Positions 22,210-31,612 of a DNA stretch of 46,587 bases are shown here, piece by piece. The stretch lies in NCBI GenBank assembly GCA_903896925.1, contig CAITZM010000176.1:1-46587 (forward strand), written 5' to 3'. Positions within the stretch are counted from its first letter, which is position 1. The number at the start of each line of letters is the position of its first letter. Both the position numbers and the translations under genes were made by a program. The stretch comes from an uncultured Lentisphaerota bacterium. Its GTDB lineage: Bacteria > Verrucomicrobiota > Kiritimatiellia > CAIQIC01. Below the pieces are notes generated by a model, which worked only from the letters and a program-made list of their open reading frames with translations, was not told the DNA's origin and did no database searches.

Positions 22210-25200
22210 ATGAACATGCAATGGGTGTTGCTGTGTGGAGTCGCGTGGGTGCTGGCTGTGCGGGGCGCGGTGACCGCAGTACGGGAGACCAAGTCGCAGA
22301 CCGATGAGCGGATGGGCCTGACGGTTGTCGCCGGCAAGGTGGCGCTGCCGCGGGAGGGCCGCTGGGGGGCCGATCCGGTCAAGGACTACGGCGGTATCGG
22401 GCAGGTCTTTCTGCGGCCCGGCGCGGTCGCGCAGGACCAGTTGCAGGGCAAGCGCGCGCGCCAGGTGGAGTTGCAGCGCAAGATCGAAGAAGGGCGCTAT
22501 CTGCTCTACTATCACCACAGGCTGTGCGAGCGCTATGCGAATGCGCACGGCGGCCATGGACCGGACCGCTGGACCGACATTGTCACGCAAAAGCACGAGC
22601 ATGTGCAGGCGGATGCTTTCTTCCTGGTGCCGGGCATCAATATCTCGAATGCGCAAAAGCGCGTGCGCGGTGCGGCGGCGCCGGTGTGGATCGTGGAGCT
22701 GAAGCCGGCGGTGGACGACGGCAAGCATTGGGCGGCGTTCGCCGACGGCCGCGTGGAGCGCGTGGCGATTGACAAGGATCTGGTGGCGCGCCACAACCTG
22801 AGCATCCAGCCGGTAAAAGCGGCGGTGGTGGCCGAGGTCAAAGAAAATTGCGTGGAGTACGAAATCTTTGCGCTGCGTCACGCGGGCGGCGTCAAAGAGG
22901 CGCGCCTGCTGCTGACCAATGTGCTGGCCCGCCGCAGCCTGGAGCTGGACTGGCCGCTGGAGCCGGTGGCGCAGGGTGAGGGGCGCCTTGTGGAAGAATG
23001 GGGGCAGCTGCGCGCCGCGTTATGGGAGAGCCTCAACCTGCATGGCGGCACGCCGATTCTGGACCATTGGTTGAATCTGGCCGGGGGCAATCGAGGGGAA
23101 GTGCGTGATCCGCGCCGCGAGCGCGAGGGTGGCGACGCGATGAGCGTGCTGAGCGGGCGCGCGGCGGTCCGGGAAACGTTGCAGATGCAGGCGCTCCGCG
23201 GCGGCGCGGGCGAACGCACGCTGTCCATCGCTCAAGTGCCGGGCGTGGAGGTCAAGTCGCATCCGTTCGCGGACATGCTCGGCGGCAAGCCGGGCGGCGC
23301 GCTGCCGCTGGCCGACGCCGTGCCGGCGGACCGCTTCTTCGTCTATTGCGCGAAGCCCGCTGCTCTCCTGCCGATGCTGGGCGCGGGCGCGGACTTCGCG
23401 TTCCGGTCGGGGTCGGCGCTGCTGGAAAACAATGTGAGCTATGATCTCAAGCTGCGCTATCTCGCGCGCCTCGGCCTCTCGGAGGAATGGCTGCACCGCC
23501 TGATGCGCCTCGGTGCGGTCAAGGAAATGGGCCTCGTCCTGCCGGATCTCTTCGTGATTGATGGGACTGACATCACGGTGCTGGCGCGCGTGCCGAAGAT
23601 CAAGCTGCTCTCGGCGCTGCTCCAGCTGGCCGGCGTGTCCAAGCTGGAGGCCGGCGGCGTAACGGTCAACAACGCCAGCGGGGAGCCGGTCATCTGGGCG
23701 CTGCAAGACGACCTGCTGCTGGTCAGCACCAGCCGCACGGAGCTGGACCTGACGCTGGCGCTGCTGAAAAACAACGGCGCAGGCAGCCTGGGCCGCAGCG
23801 CCGAATATCGCTACATGCTGACGCAGTTGCCAGTGCAGCCGGAGACGCGCCTGCACGCCTACTGCTCCGATGCCTTCATCCGGCGGCTGGTGGGGCCGCA
23901 GATGAAGATTGCGCAGGAGCGCCGCCTGCAGGCGCGCGTGGATCTCGAGCGCCTCGCCGCCGCCGGCCTGCTCTGGCAGCTTGATCGGCAGCCGGGCCAG
24001 CCCGATCTGCCGGCGCTCGCCTCCAAGCATTATGTGCCGGCGGAATTTCTGAAGCATGATTACACGCTCGATCCGGCAGGCGTTGCCAGCTCCCGCCAGT
24101 TCGGCGCGCCGGGCCGCATGCAGCCGCTCTCCGCGCAAAACGTGGAGCTCATTTCGCCGGCCGAGGCCGGGGCCTACCGGCAGTACCTCGAAAACTATTC
24201 GCGCTTCTGGCGGCAATACTTCGATCCCATCGCCATGCGCCTTGACGATGACGCGCAAGGCGGGCTGGCGTTGACGACCTTCATCCTGCCGCTGGTCAAC
24301 AACTCGATCTATGACAACCTCAAGCAGTTCATCGCATCAGCGGCGCCGGCGGCCGCGCTGCACGTCCCGCACCTGGAGCCGGCGCCGGTGGCGCTGTTCT
24401 CGGTCAACCTGAAGGACGAGGCCTGGGTGCAGACGACGCGCAGCCTGATGGAAGTGTTGAGCTCCACGCTTGGCTGGTCCACCGAGATCTACGACCAGCT
24501 CGGCCCGTCGGTGCATCTGGCCGTACAGGATGGCGATCCGATCATTTCCATCGGCGGCGGCGATCTGGGCGGTCTGCTGGGCGGCATGGAACTCGGCGGA
24601 CGCAACAGCGAGATGCTCTTCATCCCCGTCATCGCTTCCATCCTGACCCGGCCGTGCGATCTGTTCATCGAGGTCAAGAACCCGGAGCTGGTGCGCGCCG
24701 CGCTCGCACGCCTGCCGGGGCTGCCGCCGCACCAGGAAAAGCGGTGGTCGCCGCGCGCGCAATATTACCGGCTGGCCGGCCGCAATGCGTGGGTCTGCCT
24801 GTTCGACATGGAGGGCATCATCAAGCTGCGCTTCGGCATCGAGGTCATGGGCCGCTATCTCGTGCTGCGCAATCTGCCGTGGTCGCCGCACGTGCGCCTG
24901 GCCGGCGACGACGCGGCCGCGCTCAACGGGCTCCGCCTCGAAGTGTTCCCCGAAACCGGCGAGCGCCAGCAGGCCGGCCTGTTCACCGCCGCGGCGGAGC
25001 GCGAGCGCGCGGCCAACCTCAACGGCATGGCCTGCCTCTGGCCGCTGCTTCTGACCGGCTGCAAGGATCCCGCCGCCGCGCAGCAGAAACACGCCGCGCT
25101 CTTCGGCTGCGCGCCGGAGCATCCGGGCGTGGGCCGCTGGCAATGGCGCGATGGCAACCTGCGCAGCTCGGTCTTCGGAGGTTTCGGCGATGCCTGTCAG

Positions 25201-25338
25201 CCGGAATACAAAGCCGGCGATCGCCCGTTCGGCCTCCTGCAAGGCATGGAGCAACTGCGTCTCAACCTGCAATTCGAGGATACCGGCCTGCGCGTCATTG
25301 CCCGCTGGAAACTGGCTGACGAAAAAGCCCCGCGCTGA
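22210..25338 (+). CDS. large secreted protein of unknown function
   Basis: The 1042-residue protein is not recognised. GGAAGGAG eight bases upstream fixes the start at 22210, giving a signal peptide (WVLLCGVAWVLAVRGAV). The first 200 residues are charged; around 250-330 there is a segment rich in Leu/Glu. Repeated patterns such as FFVYCAKPAALLPML, LFVIDGTDITVLARVPKI and DDLLLVSTSRTELDLTLALL (about 375-520) recall large planctomycete/verrucomicrobial exported proteins of the DUF3352 kind, in which a predicted-solute or 'barrier' domain is duplicated; this likeness is loose. It is transcribed away from the esterase series and ends in a convergent region with palindromes. Confidence 0.7.
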   Translation: MNMQWVLLCGVAWVLAVRGAVTAVRETKSQTDERMGLTVVAGKVALPREGRWGADPVKDYGGIGQVFLRPGAVAQDQLQGKRARQVELQRKIEEGRYLLYYHHRLCERYANAHGGHGPDRWTDIVTQKHEHVQADAFFLVPGINISNAQKRVRGAAAPVWIVELKPAVDDGKHWAAFADGRVERVAIDKDLVARHNLSIQPVKAAVVAEVKENCVEYEIFALRHAGGVKEARLLLTNVLARRSLELDWPLEPVAQGEGRLVEEWGQLRAALWESLNLHGGTPILDHWLNLAGGNRGEVRDPRREREGGDAMSVLSGRAAVRETLQMQALRGGAGERTLSIAQVPGVEVKSHPFADMLGGKPGGALPLADAVPADRFFVYCAKPAALLPMLGAGADFAFRSGSALLENNVSYDLKLRYLARLGLSEEWLHRLMRLGAVKEMGLVLPDLFVIDGTDITVLARVPKIKLLSALLQLAGVSKLEAGGVTVNNASGEPVIWALQDDLLLVSTSRTELDLTLALLKNNGAGSLGRSAEYRYMLTQLPVQPETRLHAYCSDAFIRRLVGPQMKIAQERRLQARVDLERLAAAGLLWQLDRQPGQPDLPALASKHYVPAEFLKHDYTLDPAGVASSRQFGAPGRMQPLSAQNVELISPAEAGAYRQYLENYSRFWRQYFDPIAMRLDDDAQGGLALTTFILPLVNNSIYDNLKQFIASAAPAAALHVPHLEPAPVALFSVNLKDEAWVQTTRSLMEVLSSTLGWSTEIYDQLGPSVHLAVQDGDPIISIGGGDLGGLLGGMELGGRNSEMLFIPVIASILTRPCDLFIEVKNPELVRAALARLPGLPPHQEKRWSPRAQYYRLAGRNAWVCLFDMEGIIKLRFGIEVMGRYLVLRNLPWSPHVRLAGDDAAALNGLRLEVFPETGERQQAGLFTAAAERERAANLNGMACLWPLLLTGCKDPAAAQQKHAALFGCAPEHPGVGRWQWRDGNLRSSVFGGFGDACQPEYKAGDRPFGLLQGMEQLRLNLQFEDTGLRVIARWKLADEKAPR

Positions 25339-25365
25339 ACTTCAAGGTTGGGGCGGCACCGTGGT

Positions 25366-25417
25366 GGCTTTTCCAAGCCTTGGTAAAAGCCGCTGCGCCC
25401 GGTTCCAGACCTTGGAA
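25366..25417. terminator. convergent-region hairpins made of TTCCAAGG palindromes
   Basis: Between the convergent ends at 25338 and 25448, a stem of about 12 bp (25366-25391, GGCTTTTCCAAG with its complement, one bulged T) and TTCCAGACCTTGGAA (25403-25417) form two hairpins. There is no long T-tract, so termination is likely but not certain. Confidence 0.5.
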
Positions 25418-25447
25418 AACAGTACGTGCGCTGCGGTGTAGGGCGCG

Positions 25448-26533
25448 TTACTTCACGGGCACGACCGCGTCGAGTTCCATCTCGAAGAGCAGGTCGTGCC
25501 GGCAGACGATCGCATGGGCTGGGGCCATGGGGATCTGGGCGATGCCGCGTGCGCGCAGGACTTCGTTGAACTTCGGGAGTTCGCGGATGTTCTGGAAGTA
25601 GCCGACGGCGCGGACGGTGTCGGCCCAGTTCATGCCGCGCGATTTGAGGATCGCTTCGACGACGTCGAGCGTGAGCTGGATTTGTTTGACGACATCGTCA
25701 TGGTACAGGCTCTCGCCGCCGGGCGCGATGCTCGCGGTGCCGGAGATGATGAGCTGGCGGCGGTCCGGGTAGGCGATCTCGGTGGCGCGGGCGAAGGAAC
25801 TGCGGTAGGCGGTGGCCGGGCATTGCAGCGGCGAACCGACTTCCGTGATCGTGACCTTGTTGTGCTTCGGCTTGATCGCGAGCGCGCCGGAGGAGAGCGC
25901 AGCGCCGGCGGGGTTGCCGGCGCCGATGCCGGTGCTGGAGGGCACCATATGCTCGAACACGCCGCGCTCGTTGAAGAAGTCGGTGCGGGCCTTGTTGAAC
26001 ACGTCGTACCAGTCGAGCAGATGGTCGAGAAAGAACCACGTGCGGACGACATCCAGGAAGGTCATGCCCGCCTGCTGCACTCCGGCCTCGATGCGCTCGA
26101 AGCATTCGCGCGTCTGCTGGTAGCGGTCGGCCGTCTTGTTGAGGGGCAGGATGCCGGCGAGCAGGCAGTAGTCGGCATCATCATCGGACCACAGGGTGCC
26201 GACGACGCCGTTTTCGAGATGGATGCGCTTGACGGGCAGGCCGTCGAGCACGAAAGCCTGCGTGCCCGCGACATGTTCGCCGGAGCAGACATCGCCCTGC
26301 ACCCAGAGGAGCGGCCAGCCCGCGCCAGCCATCTTTGCGCGCGCCGCGTCGTGGTAGCCGCAGCCGCCGAAGACGAGCTGCGCGGCTATGTTGCCGGAAG
26401 CCGGGGGGAAGTCGTCAAAGATGGCGAGCGGATGGGTGCCGCTGTGGCGCCCGGAGATGTAGCGTTCGCGGGTCGCGCCACGGTCGAGGGTAACCACATC
26501 GCAGTTGTCGGAGTGCTGTCGGATGATGTTCAT
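25448..26533 (-). CDS. Rid-family protein, chorismatase (FkbO/Hyg5)-like
   Basis: The 361-residue protein has a C-terminal RidA-like half (about 220-361, with PDRRQLIISGTASIAPGGES and ending FEMELDAVVPVK) and an N-terminal half of related fold. The stretch VRTWFFLDHLLDWYDVFNKAR and VPSSTGIGAGNPAGAAL (about 160-205) resembles the chorismatase family, which hydrolyses chorismate with a RidA-like trimer fold. Ordinary RidA is about 130 residues, so this is a double-domain form. No signal peptide is visible. It starts within the stop of the cytochrome gene (ATGA overlap), so the two are coupled. Activity on chorismate is a suggestion only; other imine or enol substrates are possible. Confidence 0.75.
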   Translation of the reverse strand: MNIIRQHSDNCDVVTLDRGATRERYISGRHSGTHPLAIFDDFPPASGNIAAQLVFGGCGYHDAARAKMAGAGWPLLWVQGDVCSGEHVAGTQAFVLDGLPVKRIHLENGVVGTLWSDDDADYCLLAGILPLNKTADRYQQTRECFERIEAGVQQAGMTFLDVVRTWFFLDHLLDWYDVFNKARTDFFNERGVFEHMVPSSTGIGAGNPAGAALSSGALAIKPKHNKVTITEVGSPLQCPATAYRSSFARATEIAYPDRRQLIISGTASIAPGGESLYHDDVVKQIQLTLDVVEAILKSRGMNWADTVRAVGYFQNIRELPKFNEVLRARGIAQIPMAPAHAIVCRHDLLFEMELDAVVPVK

Positions 26534-28383
26534 AGGGATAGGATGTAGGCGATCAGTTCGTCCAGTTCCGTCGGCGTCAACTTGGAGGTGACGCCGTGTT
26601 TGTCTTGGGGGTTACACGTGGTCAGCACGTCTTTCAGCGTGTAAGCGCGGCCGTCAAAGAGATAGGGGGCGGTGCGCCAGCACTCGATGAGGGTCGGCGT
26701 GTCGAACGGCTTGCCCGCGTCCATGCCTTTGGCGAGGCCGAGGTCATATTCCTGCAGGTCGGTGAAGAGCGGCGCCGGGTGGCACTTGGCGCAGCCCGCG
26801 GTCTTGAAGACCTGTTCGCCACGCTTCGCCGCCGGGCTGAGCTTGCCGTTGACAAGGAACGGGCTGGGCACCGGCGTCAGCGACTTGAGGTATTCGTCGA
26901 TGGCCTGGGCGTCCTCTTCCGGACGCACGGCGAACTGGATGAACTTGAGGCCGGCGCGCACGCCGGCTTCCGCGCCCTCGCGCACGCCGAGGCTCATCGA
27001 GGGCGGCGTCCGGTGGGCGAGCAGCATGTTCTTCGTGTTCTTCGGATTGCCGATGCCGTCGTTCAGCAGATCCCAGTTGAGCCCGTCGGCGCGGCTGTCA
27101 GGATGGCAACTCGTGCAGCTCTGCCATTGCTGGAAGCACAGTTTCGCGTCGGCAAAGAAGATTTCCCCTTTGCGCACCTTCGTCAACGGGGCGCGCGGGC
27201 CCAGGGCGACGGTGCGGGCGGGGTGGGGCACCGCCGGGTCGAGCGCCACCACCGCGAGGTCGTCGGTGAAATATTGCGCTGTCACAGCCTCGTTGCCGAG
27301 GATCGTCAGCCCGCGCGGGCCGTTCCCCTCGAGCTTGATCCGCCGCCGCAGATCCACCAGGAAGCTCAGGTCGTTGGGCACGTCCTCGAGCGTGTTGGAG
27401 ACGTTGGATACCTTCTTGCCCGCCGCGATGGCCTCGATCTTGGCATGCATGCCGGCGCGGTCGATTACGCTGACCTCGTGCGTGCCGGCGTGCGCCACGG
27501 CCAGCCAGCGGCCGTCGGCGGTGACCGCGAGGCCCCACGGGTTCGCGGCGCCGAGATCCACGTCGTCGAGCAACACCGTCGTCAACAGCTTGCGGGCGGT
27601 CAGGTCGACGATGGACAGCCCGGAGGTGTTCATCCAGCCGCGCTCGAGCTGCGTCGTGGGCAGCTGGTAACGGCCGAGCGTGTGGGTGACGTAGGCAAAG
27701 CGCCCGTCCGGCGAGAGGCACAGGCCGCGCAGGCTGGTCGAGCCGTTCGGCAGCGCGACGTTTGCGACGACGGCCTTGGTGGCCGTATCAATCAGGCTGA
27801 CCTGCGCCGAAACGTAGTCGCCGCTCGCCGGCGCGGCCGGCAAATGATTGGCCACCGCGAGCAGGCGGCCGTCGGGCGTCAGCGCGGCGTCGACCGGCTC
27901 GCGCGGCACGGCGATGCGGGCGGTTTCCTTTTTCAACTCCACATCGAAGACGGCGACGGCATTGTTGAAGCGGTAGCAGACGAACAGCGTTTTGCCGTCG
28001 GCGGTGAGCACCGGCGCCATCGGCGAATGGCCGGTGGCGGCGAGCGTGAACGACTGGCGGCCGCTGGCGAGGTCGAAGGCAATGATCTGGCCGTCCGGCC
28101 CGTCGGTGGTCACGAAGAGGCGCTGGTGCTGTGTGTCGCGCGCCAGGCCGGTCGGCGGCAGGGCGGTCTTGAATGAACGCAGCTCCTTGCCGGTGACGAT
28201 GTCCGTCTCGACGATCCGGTTGGCGGTGAACTCCGTGACGAACACGGCGTTCTTTTCACCCGATGGCAACACCAGCGTCGGCGAGCGGTACGGCGAGCCG
28301 CCGAACCCAAACCATCCGGCACCGGCGGTGAGACTCGTCAGCGCTGCTCCGACCAACACACTTGTCATTTTTTTCTTCAACAC
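26530..28383 (-). CDS. exported YVTN beta-propeller protein with di-heme cytochrome c domain
   Basis: A 617-residue protein with an N-terminal hydrophobic signal (MTSVLVGAALTSLTAGAG). Residues about 40-370 are YVTN-type propeller blades (e.g. DGRLLAVANHLP, DGRWLAVAHAGTHEVSVID). The C-terminal 230 residues carry two CXXCH heme sites, CTSCH and CAKCH, with a TLKDVLTTCNP stretch between conserved segments typical of MauG/di-heme-peroxidase-like cytochromes. It should act in the periplasm in electron transfer or peroxide handling. GTG at 28383 follows GAGG; TTG three bases on is an alternative. It overlaps the Rid gene by ATGA. Confidence 0.88.
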   Translation of the reverse strand: MLKKKMTSVLVGAALTSLTAGAGWFGFGGSPYRSPTLVLPSGEKNAVFVTEFTANRIVETDIVTGKELRSFKTALPPTGLARDTQHQRLFVTTDGPDGQIIAFDLASGRQSFTLAATGHSPMAPVLTADGKTLFVCYRFNNAVAVFDVELKKETARIAVPREPVDAALTPDGRLLAVANHLPAAPASGDYVSAQVSLIDTATKAVVANVALPNGSTSLRGLCLSPDGRFAYVTHTLGRYQLPTTQLERGWMNTSGLSIVDLTARKLLTTVLLDDVDLGAANPWGLAVTADGRWLAVAHAGTHEVSVIDRAGMHAKIEAIAAGKKVSNVSNTLEDVPNDLSFLVDLRRRIKLEGNGPRGLTILGNEAVTAQYFTDDLAVVALDPAVPHPARTVALGPRAPLTKVRKGEIFFADAKLCFQQWQSCTSCHPDSRADGLNWDLLNDGIGNPKNTKNMLLAHRTPPSMSLGVREGAEAGVRAGLKFIQFAVRPEEDAQAIDEYLKSLTPVPSPFLVNGKLSPAAKRGEQVFKTAGCAKCHPAPLFTDLQEYDLGLAKGMDAGKPFDTPTLIECWRTAPYLFDGRAYTLKDVLTTCNPQDKHGVTSKLTPTELDELIAYILSL

Positions 28384-28649
28384 GGCGCACCTCGCTTTTT
28401 AGAACGTTGCATTCCAAGGTTTATTTTTCCCCGCACGCAGATTTATTCGGCGCTGCGCGGCAGACGGCCGCGCTTGCGCACCGGCGCAGCAGGCCGCACT
28501 CGGTACCCTTACTTATTTTCCGAGCCCTAAAAAAAAGCAACGCTGATTTTTGCAAACCATGGAAAAAGTTTGGCGGAGGTTGTGTCTTTCCCGGGAAACC
28601 GGGAAGGGCCAGGCGCCTGTCCAGCCCTTGTCGGGTGTGCAGGGCAACT

Positions 28650-30086
28650 TCAGCGGCCGGCGGGCGGTGCGGTCAGCGCGGCCAGTTCCGTGACCGCCAC
28701 TCCGAGCCGGAAACGCGCGCCACTGCGGCATTTCTGTTGGAGCACGGCGCGATTCAGCTCCAGGAGGGCTGGCAGGCGCTCGTCGGGCCGCGGATTCAAG
28801 GTCGTATGGCGCTGCAATTCGCGCAGCGCGACGGTGGTCACGCCCGCCTGCGCGAACTCGTCGAGCAGCGCGCCCACGGCCAGGCCTGCCGCTTGGGCGA
28901 CAGCGGTGCGCTCGCGCTGGCGCTCCGCCGGTAGCGCGGCCCAGAGGTCGTGCAGGGCGCGCAAGATGATGAGGTGGTAGACCGTGCGGGCGTTGTGCGG
29001 GTCGAGCCAACGTCCGTTTGGCGCCTGGCCGGGCAGCACGCCGAGTTCCGCCTTGTGGCTGGCGCCCTCCAGGTAACGCGCGTCGCCGGTCGCTTGGAAG
29101 GCCTGCGCCAGCAGGCCGACCGAAAAAGCGTTGTAATTGAAGTTCATCACACAGCCCTGTGCCAGGGCCCAGTCGGCGGCACGACGCCCGGCCTGTGTCC
29201 AGTCCGGGCGTTGATAGGTTTTGCCGGCCGTCAACAGGGCGACGCCGCAGACGCCTGTGTCGAACTGCGAGCCGCCGTCGGAATCCGCCGACACCACCCA
29301 GCCATCCTTCACGGCTTCGGGATGACCGGCGATTTGTTGTTCGATCATCGCGCCGAAGCGGATGTTTTTACCGCGCAGGTCGGGGAAGGGGAAGAGTCCG
29401 TCCGGTTGCTGGAGGTTCATCAGGAGGCCGCACGCGCCGGTGATCAGCCGGTCCAGTTCGGGCAGTTTTTCCGGGCGATACTTCCGGACTGCGGGCCGCG
29501 CTTCGCAGCAGCCCTGGATGATGTCGCCATAGAAGCGCAGCATGTTGTTGCCGATGGGTTTTCCCGCGCTGATCGTCCGCAGGCCTTTGGACTCGGACTC
29601 GAGCGCGCCGAGGAAAAGATCAACGGCGTCGCCTTGGGTGATGGGCGGCCATGCCGCGCGTTCGCCCTGGCGCCGTGTATCGGGCAGGCCGGCCTGGTCG
29701 CCAAGTGTCTCGCGCAACTCGGCGCAGATGGCTTGCACGGCCGCGACGTCCTGGGTCAACGCCTCGGCCAGCTTGCGGTTGAGGGTGTCGCGCCGGGCCA
29801 GGAATGCCGGCGTCGGCCGGAAGATCTTGAGGCCATGCATGCTCCAGCCGCCCGGGTCGATGCCGACTTCGCGCTCCAGCCCGCGCAACGTTGCCTCGTC
29901 CGGCTGCTGCCGCAGCTGGCGCTGGGCGGCGCCGACCCGCTCCACCAGCGGGCGGTCGTTCCTCTCGCGGGCCAATTGGAGCACGACGCGCAGGCGTGCC
30001 TCGGCCTCCGTCCCGGTCCCTTCCGCTGCGCCGGCCAGGCGGGCCGTCAGCAGCAGAGTCAGCCAGAGCAGTATGATCTTCTTCAT
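28650..30086 (-). CDS. secreted helical-toroid protein, possibly glycan-active
   Basis: The 478-residue protein starts with a signal peptide (MKKIILLWLTLLLTARLAGA). It is helical throughout, with loops such as LMNLQQPDGLFPFPDLRGKN, WVVSADSDGGSQFDTGVCG and NFNYNAFSVGLLAQAFQATGD, again typical of an (alpha/alpha) barrel of carbohydrate-active or terpenoid-cyclase-like fold. It shares the style but not obvious identity with the protein at 9057-10103. No catalytic residue can be named. An ATG three codons upstream (30095) is possible. The 266-bp gap to the cytochrome gene contains a short stem (28589-28606) and a degenerate TTCCAAGG at 28412 but no clear terminator. Confidence 0.6.
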   Translation of the reverse strand: MKKIILLWLTLLLTARLAGAAEGTGTEAEARLRVVLQLARERNDRPLVERVGAAQRQLRQQPDEATLRGLEREVGIDPGGWSMHGLKIFRPTPAFLARRDTLNRKLAEALTQDVAAVQAICAELRETLGDQAGLPDTRRQGERAAWPPITQGDAVDLFLGALESESKGLRTISAGKPIGNNMLRFYGDIIQGCCEARPAVRKYRPEKLPELDRLITGACGLLMNLQQPDGLFPFPDLRGKNIRFGAMIEQQIAGHPEAVKDGWVVSADSDGGSQFDTGVCGVALLTAGKTYQRPDWTQAGRRAADWALAQGCVMNFNYNAFSVGLLAQAFQATGDARYLEGASHKAELGVLPGQAPNGRWLDPHNARTVYHLIILRALHDLWAALPAERQRERTAVAQAAGLAVGALLDEFAQAGVTTVALRELQRHTTLNPRPDERLPALLELNRAVLQQKCRSGARFRLGVAVTELAALTAPPAGR

Positions 30087-30155
30087 GGTCTCCATGCAGC
30101 CAAGGTTCAACAATTATACGCCATCCGCCGGTAAAAGGTTACCGCGCAATCAGGG

Positions 30156-30183
30156 TTGATTTTCCGGCCTGTGCGGCGATACT
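30156..30183 (+). promoter_or_regulatory. probable promoter of the SH3-M48 genes
   Basis: TTGATT (30156-30161) and GATACT (30178-30183) are 16 bp apart. AAGGGG at about 30200-30205 precedes the ATG at 30211. Confidence 0.45.
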
Positions 30184-30210
30184 TACCGCCAAACCAACTA
30201 AGGGGTCATC

Positions 30211-30690
30211 ATGAGAAGACTGGTGCTGGGTTCGTTGCTCGGTGCGTGCGCGCTGGTGGGCGTGGCGCTGGCCGAGCGCATGAGTGTGCAGGTGCAGGAT
30301 GGGCAGGTACGCGCGACACCGTCGTTCCTGGGCGCCGTCGTGGCCAAGCTGCCCTATGGAGCGTCCGTCGAGGCGCAGCCGGCGCAGAACGGCTGGATGC
30401 AGGTGCAGACCCCGACCGGGCAGCAGGGCTGGATGAGCGCGGCGTCGTTGACGACGAAAAAAATTGTCATGACCGCCGGCGCCGGTGGCGCCAGTGGCGC
30501 TTCCAGCGATGAATTGGCCTTGGCGGGCAAGGGGTTCAATTCCGATGTCGAGAAGCAGTTCAAGAAGCAGAATCCGAGCGTGAACTTCGCCGCGGTGGAC
30601 CAGATGGCGAAAATCAAGATCGCGCCGCAGGAGATGCAGCTGTTCCTCGCCGCGGGCAGCGTCAAGCCGCCGACGGGAGGTGCCAAGTGA
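30211..30690 (+). CDS. exported bacterial SH3-domain protein
   Basis: A 159-residue protein with a signal peptide (RLVLGSLLGACALVGVALAE). An SH3b domain at about 25-85 shows VQVQDGQVRATPSFLGAVVAKLPYGASVEA and GWMQVQTPTGQQGWMSAASL, the usual 'R-x-x-P...V...L..G' to 'GW..V' pattern that binds peptidoglycan or peptides. The remaining 70 residues are Gly/Ala-rich then charged. It overlaps the M48 lipoprotease gene by ATGA, so the two are coupled; the SH3 domain may place the protease at the cell wall. Confidence 0.82.
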   Translation: MRRLVLGSLLGACALVGVALAERMSVQVQDGQVRATPSFLGAVVAKLPYGASVEAQPAQNGWMQVQTPTGQQGWMSAASLTTKKIVMTAGAGGASGASSDELALAGKGFNSDVEKQFKKQNPSVNFAAVDQMAKIKIAPQEMQLFLAAGSVKPPTGGAK

Positions 30691-31607
30691 AAGTCTCGCG
30701 TCTCATGTTACGGTTCTCGGGTCTACTGGCCCTGCTCGCCATCACCCTCGTTGTCGCCAGTTGTGCCAGCATAACGAAAGTTACCACCGGCGTGCTTCAG
30801 GCCACCGGGACGATCAACAAGGACCAGGCGGATTCCCTCAACCGCAGCGCGGAGGCGGTGGAGAAGACGTTCAAGGACATCACGCCGGAGCAGGAGTTCT
30901 ACATCGGCCGCTCGGTGGCGGCGACGATCCTGACGACCTACAAGCCGTATAACAACGAGGCGGCGACGCACTACCTCAACGTGCTTGGGCAGACGCTGGC
31001 GCTGGCCTCCGACAAGCCGGAGACCTTCGGCGGCTATCACTTCATCATCATGGACACCACCGAGATCAACGCGTTCAGCGCGCCCGGCGGCTTCGTGATG
31101 GTGTCGCGCGGCCTGATCCGCTGCTGCCGCAACGAGGATGCGCTCGCCGCCGTGCTCGCCCACGAGGTCGGCCACGTTGAGAGCCAGCACGGCCTCAAGG
31201 CCATCAAGGGCAGCCGCCTGACCGGCGCCTTGACCATCCTCGCGCTCGAGGCCGGCAAGAATCTCGGCGGCCAGAACCTCGCCGACGTCACCAAGGCGTT
31301 TGAGGGCAGCATCAGCGATGTCACCAGTTCGCTGGTCAACAAGGGCTATTCCAACTCGCTCGAATATCAGGCGGATGCCTCCGCGGTGAAGATCCTCAAG
31401 CGCGTCGGCTATAACCCCGCCGGTTTGCTCGACATGCTGGGCCAGATGAAGCAGCACATGCCGCCGGGCAGCGCCGGTTTCGGCAAGACGCACCCCGACC
31501 CGACCAAGCGCATCAGCGAGGCGAGCAGCGCCATCGGGTCACCGGCGCCGCTTGAAGAGCCCGCGACGCGCCAGGCGCGGTTCACCCGGGCGTTGGCCGG
31601 CGTCTGA
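30687..31607 (+). CDS. M48-family zinc metalloprotease lipoprotein
   Basis: A 306-residue lipoprotein (lipobox ending VVASC, Cys26). The zinc site is HEVGH (His159, Glu160, His163) with the third ligand Glu226 in LEYQAD, as in BepA/LoiP-type peptidases of the M48 family that act in the periplasm on outer-membrane proteins. The C-terminus has THPDPTKRI, also typical. It would degrade or assist misfolded envelope proteins. It is coupled to the SH3 gene and precedes the cyclic-nucleotide genes by 161 bp containing an inverted repeat. Confidence 0.93.
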   Translation: MKVSRLMLRFSGLLALLAITLVVASCASITKVTTGVLQATGTINKDQADSLNRSAEAVEKTFKDITPEQEFYIGRSVAATILTTYKPYNNEAATHYLNVLGQTLALASDKPETFGGYHFIIMDTTEINAFSAPGGFVMVSRGLIRCCRNEDALAAVLAHEVGHVESQHGLKAIKGSRLTGALTILALEAGKNLGGQNLADVTKAFEGSISDVTSSLVNKGYSNSLEYQADASAVKILKRVGYNPAGLLDMLGQMKQHMPPGSAGFGKTHPDPTKRISEASSAIGSPAPLEEPATRQARFTRALAGV

Positions 31608-31612
31608 AGAAC

